From Gorillibacterium sp. (GTDB lineage: Bacteria; Bacillota; Bacilli; Paenibacillales; NBRC-103111), in contig JACMJI010000303.1 of NCBI GenBank assembly GCA_014380705.1, positions 1 through 11,692 of the forward strand: 11,692 nt of DNA, read 5' to 3'. A program made the translations under genes and the position numbers. Positions 6,265-11,692 of the stretch are shown here, in pieces. Position 1 is the stretch's first letter, and each line of letters starts with the position of its first letter. Below the pieces are notes generated by a model that saw only the letters and a program-made list of their open reading frames with translations, was not told the DNA's origin and did not search any database.

Positions 6265-6293
6265 TTGACTTTTAGCAACTATTAATGTTAAAT
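6265..6293 (+). promoter_or_regulatory. Sigma-A-type promoter of the GAF / small-protein operon
   Basis: TTGACT (6265-6270), 17 bases, TTAAAT (6288-6293). The start point would fall near 6300, so the in-frame TTG at 6293 cannot be the start codon. The remainder of 6024-6340 is AT-rich; I see no gene in it beyond this promoter and the sigma-B-type promoter on the other strand. Confidence 0.55.
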
Positions 6294-6326
6294 TGGAAAA
6301 AAATTCATTTTATGGAGCGTCTATTC

Positions 6327-6332
6327 AGGTGG
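6327..6332 (+). promoter_or_regulatory. Ribosome binding site that decides the GAF-protein start
   Basis: AGGTGG lies eight bases before an in-frame GTG at 6341. The alternative GTG at 6329 has GGAG 11 bases upstream (6314-6317) and would add four residues. Confidence 0.5.
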
Positions 6333-6340
6333 TTAAATTA

Positions 6341-7159
6341 GTGAAGTCGCTTGAGGAATTAGCGAAAGCAATCGTAGACATTCCGTGGGTGAAGAATACA
6401 TCGGGGGCTATTTTTATCGGGCTGCTGTTCGTGATTTGTATTCTTGTTTTTACCCGAGCCAAGAACGGGGCAGAGATTTCTATTTTTAAATTTATCGTTG
6501 TGAAGCCAGACAAATACCTCCAACAGCTCAAGGATTCACTTCGAGATATGAACGAAGACTCCAAGCAAAAAACACAAGTTATAAAAATTCTCAACCAAGT
6601 ATCTGTTGAAGTGTCAAAAGCATTTGCCACAAAATCGATGAATGAGTTTGTTGAGATTAAAGAAGAGATTTATACCTATCTTTTGTACAGTATTGGAACC
6701 GTTCTGACTAAACAAAAGTCCAATACCCACAGAGTCGCCATTTTCGTTGATGATCAGAATGGGTATTTAAGAATACACAAAGGGATAGGGTACTCTAGCG
6801 ATGGGAAGAAGAAGCTTCGATTAAGCATTAATAAATCAGCTGCAGGCGAGGTTTTTAGAACAGGCGAGCATTATTTGTGCGGAGATGTCATGAGTTCCGG
6901 AAATCTCTTTGCTCCGAACCCGAAAGCAACCAAATCAATAAATTCGCTAATGTGCATTCCCATAAAATGTGATAAAATTACATTAGGCGTACTTAGTATT
7001 GATGGGCAAGAGAAGGACTCTTTTACCAAAGATGATAAAGATTACTTGGACTATTTCGCGAATGCTCTCTCGTCTCTAATGTTTATTGAATATATTAATG
7101 AACACAGGGAGGTAGGTGATGGCAATGAGCAAGTCTACTTACAAGAAGACCTTGCATGA
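6341..7159 (+). CDS. Membrane-anchored GAF-domain protein of unknown function
   Basis: From the GTG at 6341 the product has 272 residues. A single transmembrane helix lies at about 22-38 (SGAIFIGLLFVICILVF), followed by basic residues, so the rest should face the cytoplasm. Residues about 55-100 are a polar helix-rich linker that may form a coiled coil. Residues about 105-250 form a GAF domain (RVAIFVDDQNGYLRI, KSAAGEVFRTGEHYLCGDV, SLMCIPIKCDKITLGVLSIDG, FTKDDKDYLDYFANALSSL). The msrC cysteine pattern is absent, so this is probably a sensory GAF domain with an unknown ligand. There is no kinase, cyclase, GGDEF or HTH output domain, so signalling would have to go through a partner. The end of the gene overlaps the start of a 61-residue protein by 41 bp, implying coupled translation. 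The unit is enclosed by its own promoter and terminator. The region looks more AT-rich than the kinase genes further right. Confidence 0.78.
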   Translation: MKSLEELAKAIVDIPWVKNTSGAIFIGLLFVICILVFTRAKNGAEISIFKFIVVKPDKYLQQLKDSLRDMNEDSKQKTQVIKILNQVSVEVSKAFATKSMNEFVEIKEEIYTYLLYSIGTVLTKQKSNTHRVAIFVDDQNGYLRIHKGIGYSSDGKKKLRLSINKSAAGEVFRTGEHYLCGDVMSSGNLFAPNPKATKSINSLMCIPIKCDKITLGVLSIDGQEKDSFTKDDKDYLDYFANALSSLMFIEYINEHREVGDGNEQVYLQEDLA

Positions 7160-7304
7160 CCAGTACCTCGATGGGAGCGTCACCACGAAGGATTACGTAG
7201 AAAAACTCTTAAACGGTAAAGAGGCAGACCGTACTCGTCGTAAAATCGAGAAGAAGATTACTGCCATAGTCGGAAAAGACTGGGTCCCATCAAGCAACTC
7301 ATAA
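7119..7304 (+). CDS. Small lysine-rich protein, translationally coupled to the GAF protein
   Basis: This 61-residue protein (MAMSKSTYKKTLHDQYLD...) begins inside the last 41 bp of the GAF gene in another frame. AGGGAGGT (7106-7113) stands six bases before the ATG at 7119, a near-ideal site; a GTG at 7116 is too close and an ATG at 7125 is more distant. The protein is rich in Lys and Arg, predicted mostly helical, with no transmembrane segment, signal peptide or cysteine. I do not recognise the family. Its tight coupling to a membrane GAF protein that lacks an output domain suggests they work together, possibly as sensor and partner. That is inference. Confidence 0.75.
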   Translation: MAMSKSTYKKTLHDQYLDGSVTTKDYVEKLLNGKEADRTRRKIEKKITAIVGKDWVPSSNS

Positions 7305-7320
7305 TCGGTCATTCAATAAC

Positions 7321-7353
7321 AAGGAGCTCTCCCCTATGGAGTTGCTCCTTTTT
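7321..7353 (+). terminator. Intrinsic terminator of the GAF / small-protein operon
   Basis: AAGGAGC (7321-7327) pairs with GCTCCTT (7344-7350), and CTCC (7329-7332) with GGAG (7338-7341), around a five-base loop. Five T residues (7349-7353) end the structure. It begins 17 bp after the small-protein stop codon. Confidence 0.85.
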
Positions 7354-7397
7354 CATAACATGCTGGATTTTTATCTGTGAATCTTCGGCGATCAGGT

Positions 7398-8354
7398 TTA
7401 TCCCATTAATTCATGTTTCATCTTCTCGACGAACCAGTTAAACTCAGCATCATTTTCATAGGCAGAGGGTTCTGTGATTTTAATGTCAATTGCTCCGCTC
7501 GGGAACAGGTCATCAATATATCTCGGAAAAAGATGTACATGTAAATGCGGCATAGTGTTCCCGTGAATTTCATAATTGATTTTCACAGAGCCCGTCACCT
7601 TATGCAGTACTTTGGCAGCTAATTGTACATCTCCCATAAAGTTCGCCATATCTTCTGGTGGCATATCATAAAAGTGATTCGAATGCTTTTTACTCAAAAC
7701 ATGACATTTGCCGAAGAGACGTCCTTGTGCCTTCTTACTGCATTCCACCCATGAATGTTGAAGTTCTATGATCGTAACGATATCACCCGAACCTTGTTCA
7801 TTCTGGCATACGGGACAAAACTCCTCGCTAACCATTTTCATATAACCCACATAATTATGATGGAAACTCCCAGCCTTCTTAAGATTTGAGGGTCCAATCG
7901 CCATTTGCCAAATTGGATTTCCAAGCTTATCGGTTAGTGAAGTATCGATATCTTCAAACCCAAATTTTCGGTAGACATGCTTTGCTGGGACACCAGGCAT
8001 ATAGTCATCGGAATAGGTTTCCACTGTTATTTCTTTTTTCCAATCCAGTTGATTTAAGGCACATTTAAGTAGTTTAGATCCGACACCTTTATTACGATGT
8101 TTCTCAAATACACCGAACCAAGTTATGCGATTATCATTCTTTGAAAAACCTATGATCCCCATACAGCGATTCGATACATAATCAACTGCCATGAAAGCCT
8201 CATATTTGTTGATTTTTGCTTGCATATACTCGTGAAACTCCCGATCATTAGCCATGTCCGGTGCACGAAATACCTCCGCCACATCCGCAGCTAATTCAAG
8301 CCAATTCCGAACATCCTCGAATGTTACATGTCTGATCAACATAATCCGCTGCAT
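7398..8354 (-). CDS. GNAT acetyltransferase-HIT domain fusion protein
   Basis: The product has 318 residues and two enzyme-like domains. Residues about 5-155 form a GNAT fold; the acetyl-CoA loop is at 84-96 (EKHRNKGVGSKLL), followed by the VYRKFGFE motif typical of GNATs. Residues about 175-318 form a HIT domain with Cys180 and Cys183 (CPVC, as in HIT proteins with a zinc-type knuckle) and the histidine triad His270-L-His272-V-His274 followed by LFPRY. HIT proteins hydrolyse or transfer nucleoside phosphates; GNATs acetylate amines from acetyl-CoA. The substrate of neither is evident. The open frame runs to 8441, but that ATG lies in the -10 box of the likely promoter. The ATG at 8354 has TAAGG five bases upstream and is preferred; the ATG at 8342 is a weaker option. 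The gene stands alone, divergent from the sensor-kinase operon. Confidence 0.88.
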   Translation of the reverse strand: MQRIMLIRHVTFEDVRNWLELAADVAEVFRAPDMANDREFHEYMQAKINKYEAFMAVDYVSNRCMGIIGFSKNDNRITWFGVFEKHRNKGVGSKLLKCALNQLDWKKEITVETYSDDYMPGVPAKHVYRKFGFEDIDTSLTDKLGNPIWQMAIGPSNLKKAGSFHHNYVGYMKMVSEEFCPVCQNEQGSGDIVTIIELQHSWVECSKKAQGRLFGKCHVLSKKHSNHFYDMPPEDMANFMGDVQLAAKVLHKVTGSVKINYEIHGNTMPHLHVHLFPRYIDDLFPSGAIDIKITEPSAYENDAEFNWFVEKMKHELMG

Positions 8355-8388
8355 CCTTTCCTTACTCTTTAATGTTTCTATAAGCCTT

Positions 8389-8404
8389 ATTCGCCATGGT
8401 TTAG
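8389..8404. repeat. 16-bp repeat, copy 2 (identical copy at 4411-4426)
   Basis: ATTCGCCATGGTTTAG, here in the predicted leader of the GNAT-HIT gene between its promoter and start codon. The copy at 4411-4426 is at the end of another leftward gene. Confidence 0.35.
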
Positions 8405-8436
8405 CTTGAACTTCCCGCATCATAAACAACAAATCT

Positions 8437-8465
8437 ATCATAGTATTCTACCAATATTTTGAAAA
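8437..8465 (-). promoter_or_regulatory. Sigma-A-type promoter of the GNAT-HIT gene
   Basis: The minus strand reads TTTTCA (8465-8460), 17 bases, TATGAT (8442-8437). The start point would be near 8430, giving a 76-nt leader to the ATG at 8354 and excluding the upstream ATG at 8441. Confidence 0.55.
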
Positions 8466-8505
8466 CGATAGTAGAGGACATAGCCCCATCGAGCTCGGCA
8501 AAATC

Positions 8506-8540
8506 GTAAGATCGGATATCCTTTTGTAAGATCGTCTATC
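8506..8540 (+). promoter_or_regulatory. Two 15-bp direct repeats with 20-bp period, putative AraC-type operator
   Basis: GTAAGATCGGATATC (8506-8520) and GTAAGATCGTCTATC (8526-8540) agree at 13 of 15 bases and start 20 bp apart, about two helical turns. The second copy overlaps the -35 position of the -10 box at 8561-8566. AraC/XylS-family activators bind direct half-sites about 21 bp apart next to or over the -35, and the operon downstream encodes such a regulator. Confidence 0.55.
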
Positions 8541-8566
8541 GCAGGAAATAGATTTCCATGTATGAT
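8538..8566 (+). promoter_or_regulatory. Probable activator-dependent promoter of the kinase-regulator operon
   Basis: A TATGAT -10 box (8561-8566) has no recognisable -35 hexamer 17 bases upstream (8538-8543); that position is occupied by the end of the downstream direct repeat. The leader to the kinase ATG would be about 105 nt and contains a small dyad TCACG-N9-CGTGA (8605-8623). Nothing else was found between 8567 and 8677. Confidence 0.4.
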
Positions 8567-8677
8567 AAAGAAGAGGAGTCCTGGCCGAAATCTCTAATCC
8601 AAATTCACGTAGTTAAAGCGTGATTCACTGGGGCTTCAATCGACTCCCCCGTAAGCTTCAGACAAGGAAGTGGACAG

Positions 8678-10486
8678 ATGCGTACCTTCTTATCCAATAT
8701 GTCGATCCTGCATCGATTCCTATTACTATTTGTTCTATTTGTCGTCATTCCTGTTATCTTCTTGTACCTCTACATTACCTATAACGTTTCGACGATTACG
8801 GAGAAGCAGGTTGGCAAGGCGCTCCTTGAGCTAGTGAAAACCAACCATGTGACGCTGGATCGTTCCATGGCGCATGTTGAAGACTCGATGAACAAAATGA
8901 TGCTATCCACGGAAATCCAAGCGATCGTCAACGGGCCCTCGGGTTCCTTATATGAACGCGTTCGCCATTATGCTGAGCTTGATAAGATGCTGGCACTTAC
9001 CAATCAATCGGCGACCTCCATCTTTTATTCACTCATACTCGAGGATAACAACCGGCAGTTCTCTTTTATCCCCGGAACCGAAATTCAGGCGCGCGGCGTC
9101 TTCTTCTCAACTGATATTTCATCACAATCGTGGTACCGCTCCGCTTATAATGCGAAGGGAAAAGGCGTGCTAAGCCTGATCTCCTCCCTCGGTCAAACTG
9201 AAGGACAAGTGCAAAGCCTGGCCATGGTCAAGCAAATGAACAGTATTTGGAATGGAAATACTCCTACGCCTGGTTATTTGATCGTCAGCGGCATGGAGAA
9301 TCTTCTTAAGAAAGATATGGCCCCGGTGAACATCTCCAAGGAGGGACAACTGCTTCTACTGAATGCAGACAATCAGGTCGTCTCTTTATCGGACCGCTTC
9401 CCGCTGGGAGCCTCCTTCATCCTGCCTTTGAATGTCTCTTCAGCTTCCGAAGGCGTTTTCCAGGTCAAGGACGAGGACAAAAACTGGCTGTACGCCGTGC
9501 ATCGCAGCCCGGACAGTGGAACCACCCTGCTATATCGGACGCCTTTAACTGCCATTATCGGAGAGCATGTCGCCGTCAACCGATTCGTATCGGTGTCCAT
9601 GCTGTTCTATTTTCTGATGCTCATCATCGTGAATATATCCTTTATCCGTTCCCTTATCCGCCCCATTTCTCGGCTCGCCCGCCTCAGCAACTCCTATGAG
9701 CCTGGTAAACCGCTGACCCTGGCGCGGGAATCCAACAAATCACGGGACGAGATCGCCATTCTGAACAACCGATTCATGGATATGATGCATCGGTTGAACC
9801 AAACCATTCATGACAAATACACGCTAGAAATCAAGCAACGCGAAGCGGAGCTTGCGATTCTCCACTCCCAGATCAATCCACATCTGCTGTACAATACGCT
9901 GGAATCCATCTATTGGCGGATGATCGTTGATGGTAACACGGAAAATGCCGAGATGGTGATGGACCTGTCCCTCGTCATGCGAATTGGACTCAGCCGGGGA
10001 AAAGAACTGATCACGATCGGGGAAGAGCTGCAGCACGCAGAAGCTTATGTTCGGCTCCAGCTCAAGCGCCACGAGTATGCCTTCGGGGTACTTTGGGAGG
10101 TGGCGGAATCGGCCAAGGATTTACTGATTCCCAAGGTGGTCCTCCAACCGTTAATTGAGAATGCTATTGTCCACGGCATCCGCCGGATGCAAGAAGATGG
10201 ACAGCTAAGCATCTCCATCAAGAGAGTAGAGGACGAATTGTATGTGACCGTCGAGGACAACGGCTTCAAAACCATCGCCGCCGAGACGATCCGCGATATC
10301 GTAGATGGTCGAAAAACGGATGTTGGTTACGGCATCCGCAATGTCCACAAGCGTATCCAGCTGCATTTTGGAGAAAATTATGGACTATCCTACGAGGACC
10401 GGGAAGGTGGCGGCATCCGGGCGATTATCCATCTCCCGGCAGTGCTTCCTACAGCGAATGGGAACAGGAGGGACAACGATGCATAA
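8678..10486 (+). CDS. YesM-type sensor histidine kinase
   Basis: The product is a 602-residue membrane kinase of the LytS/YesM class. TM1 is at about 14-33, an extracellular sensor domain at about 34-300, TM2 at about 304-324, a HAMP-like segment at about 325-378, the His_kinase region at about 390-470 and a HATPase domain at about 485-590. The phosphorylated residue is His402 in QINPHLLYNTLES; most relatives have Phe where Leu403 stands. The N box is at 490-500 (QPLIENAIVHG), the G1 box is DNG (527-529) and the G2 box is GYGIRNV (550-556). Such kinases usually sense carbohydrates through an ABC transporter binding protein; no transporter is visible here. AAGGA stands nine bases before the ATG. 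The stop codon overlaps the regulator gene by eight bases, so the two are cotranscribed and probably coupled. Confidence 0.95.
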   Translation: MRTFLSNMSILHRFLLLFVLFVVIPVIFLYLYITYNVSTITEKQVGKALLELVKTNHVTLDRSMAHVEDSMNKMMLSTEIQAIVNGPSGSLYERVRHYAELDKMLALTNQSATSIFYSLILEDNNRQFSFIPGTEIQARGVFFSTDISSQSWYRSAYNAKGKGVLSLISSLGQTEGQVQSLAMVKQMNSIWNGNTPTPGYLIVSGMENLLKKDMAPVNISKEGQLLLLNADNQVVSLSDRFPLGASFILPLNVSSASEGVFQVKDEDKNWLYAVHRSPDSGTTLLYRTPLTAIIGEHVAVNRFVSVSMLFYFLMLIIVNISFIRSLIRPISRLARLSNSYEPGKPLTLARESNKSRDEIAILNNRFMDMMHRLNQTIHDKYTLEIKQREAELAILHSQINPHLLYNTLESIYWRMIVDGNTENAEMVMDLSLVMRIGLSRGKELITIGEELQHAEAYVRLQLKRHEYAFGVLWEVAESAKDLLIPKVVLQPLIENAIVHGIRRMQEDGQLSISIKRVEDELYVTVEDNGFKTIAAETIRDIVDGRKTDVGYGIRNVHKRIQLHFGENYGLSYEDREGGGIRAIIHLPAVLPTANGNRRDNDA

Positions 10487-11692
10487 CATATTGGTTGTTG
10501 ACGACGAAATTATGGTGTGCCGGGGAATTTCATTGATTCTCAGTCAATCCGCACTACCTCTTGGAGATATCTTTATCGCCCAGAACGGGTTTGAAGCGCT
10601 GGACCTGATCCGGCTTGAGCGAATCGACCTTGTCATCACAGACATCCAGATGGAACAGATGAACGGTATTGAGCTGATGGAAACTATTTTTCTAGAAAAT
10701 CCTGCGATTCCCGTCCTGGTGCTGTCCGCCCATGGCGAATTCGAGTACGCACAAAAAGCGATGAAATTCGGAGCGAGGGAATATATCGTCAAGCCAGTCC
10801 GGCCTGATCATCTGATCGACGTCGTTGGCAAAGCGTTGCAGGACCGAGATACAAAGCTTCGCTCGGTGGAAAAAGAGGAGCTGGTCCGAAAATTCCATTT
10901 ACAGGAGAAGGCCTCTGGGGGTCCCGGTGCAATTCTGCCTGAATTGGTGTTCCAAGGTACGGATGAGCGGGAAGCGCTGGAACTCCTTGCCGGTCTCGGC
11001 TACCGGGAGCTGGAAGAACGGTTCAGCTTGCTATTGGTTAAGCCTGACCTGAAAAAGGGTGGGCGAACAGATGCCCTCATCACCTCCCTGCGCGACCGGA
11101 ATCTGATGAAATACGCTTGTCGCAATGTGGTGGAGGAAACCGTCAAGGAGTGGAAGCCCTTTGTGTTCGATCTATCGACGGGATACCTAGCGGCAATTCT
11201 GCAGTTGAGTGAACAGGACGCCCAATGTGCTGCTGAAGGAAGCCGCGCTGCCACGATTGCGCAAAAGGTTCATAACAACCTGGCAGAATACTTAAACGTG
11301 GACAATGTCATCGGGATCAGCTGTGTGGGTGTCGGTGTTGGAAGCTGGCCGGAGCTCTATCGCGATGCCGAACGTGCACTCAATTGGCATCAGTTCCATG
11401 CCGACCACTATGTGTTTTATTCCGGGGATTTTGCTCTCTCTGCTGTTCCGTCGGAGGATGTCCAAGCGGACGTCCCACTTGATAAATACGAAGATGCAAA
11501 ACGCAAAAGCGATGTCCGGAGGGTAATCAGCGAAGCCAAGGCCTACATCGACCAGAACTTCCGGACCAAGGGGTTGAAGCTGCAGGACATCGCCGGAACT
11601 GTTCACCTCAGCCCCAATTATCTGTGCTACCTATTTAAGAAGGATCTTGGTATCAACATGTGGGATTATGTAACGGAGTGCCGCATGGAAGA
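10479..11692 (+). CDS. YesN-type response regulator, receiver plus AraC-family HTH (cut by window edge)
   Basis: The first 404 residues are visible. The receiver domain covers about 1-120, with acidic pocket Asp8-Asp9, phosphoacceptor Asp55 (VITDIQM), Ser83 and Lys105 (IVKPVRP). A long poorly conserved middle region of the YesN type follows (about 125-340). The AraC-type DNA-binding domain starts near 345; its first helix-turn-helix (LQDIAGTVHLSPNYLCYLF) is complete, but the second is lost at the window edge. GGAGG lies seven bases before the ATG, inside the end of the kinase gene. It is the cognate regulator of the upstream kinase and probably activates a nearby carbohydrate-uptake or catabolic operon outside the window. 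The direct repeats at 8506-8540 may be its site on its own promoter. Confidence 0.93.
   Translation, partial: MHNILVVDDEIMVCRGISLILSQSALPLGDIFIAQNGFEALDLIRLERIDLVITDIQMEQMNGIELMETIFLENPAIPVLVLSAHGEFEYAQKAMKFGAREYIVKPVRPDHLIDVVGKALQDRDTKLRSVEKEELVRKFHLQEKASGGPGAILPELVFQGTDEREALELLAGLGYRELEERFSLLLVKPDLKKGGRTDALITSLRDRNLMKYACRNVVEETVKEWKPFVFDLSTGYLAAILQLSEQDAQCAAEGSRAATIAQKVHNNLAEYLNVDNVIGISCVGVGVGSWPELYRDAERALNWHQFHADHYVFYSGDFALSAVPSEDVQADVPLDKYEDAKRKSDVRRVISEAKAYIDQNFRTKGLKLQDIAGTVHLSPNYLCYLFKKDLGINMWDYVTECRME

Noticed and set aside
8559..8624. Short 21-codon frame starting ATG TAT GAT in the kinase leader
   Set aside because: The ATG overlaps the proposed -10 box, no ribosome site precedes it and nothing supports translation.
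1..11692. Mobile element, CRISPR array, phage or tRNA signatures
   Set aside because: No transposase or integrase frame, no regularly spaced repeats and no tRNA-like cloverleaf were found on either strand by eye.

Overview
The window looks like chromosomal DNA of a low-to-moderate GC Gram-positive bacterium, most likely Paenibacillus or a close relative in the Paenibacillaceae. The reasons are the strong GGAGG ribosome sites, the cell-wall amidase that joins a copper-amine-oxidase-N-like domain, an AMIN domain and an Amidase_3 domain behind a signal peptide, the YesM/YesN-type two-component pair, and Bacillales-type sigma factor signatures. No genus marker such as rRNA is present, so this assignment is an inference. 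No tRNA, rRNA, CRISPR array, transposase or phage gene was found.

Region 1 (1-2067) is a nitrosative-stress / anaerobic redox module. A cut hcp gene (hybrid cluster protein) and an upstream iron-sulfur protein gene run leftward as an operon. A divergent Crp/Fnr-family regulator of HcpR type runs rightward. A perfect palindrome, GGTAAC-N4-GTTACC, lies between them, centred exactly 41.5 bp upstream of the start point inferred from a TACAAT -10 box for the leftward operon. This is the classic class II activator position. Next comes msrC (free methionine-(R)-sulfoxide reductase), closed by a strong terminator, so nitrogen-oxide and oxidative repair genes sit side by side.

Region 2 (2713-6110) is leftward housekeeping and envelope material. 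It holds an exported N-acetylmuramoyl-L-alanine amidase with an ECF-sigma-like promoter, a class I glutamine amidotransferase carrying an imperfect in-frame 39-bp tandem duplication, and a YflT-type glycine-zipper general stress protein with a sigma-B-type promoter. The last two genes each end in a convincing intrinsic terminator.

Region 3 (6265-7353) is a compact rightward transcription unit with its own promoter and terminator. It encodes a membrane-anchored GAF-domain protein and a 61-residue, lysine-rich small protein whose start lies 41 bp inside the GAF gene. I recognise no characterised system here; this is the best candidate in the window for something undescribed.

Region 4 (7398-11692) has a leftward GNAT acetyltransferase-HIT domain fusion, then a divergent two-component operon: a YesM-type sensor kinase overlapping a YesN-type AraC-family response regulator that runs off the right edge. 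The kinase promoter region carries two 15-bp direct repeats (13 of 15 identical) with a 20-bp period next to a -10 box, which suits autoactivation by the AraC-type regulator.

Several start codons were moved inward from the longest open frame because of ribosome sites, signal peptides or promoter positions (msrC, amidase, glutamine amidotransferase, GAF protein, small protein, GNAT-HIT).
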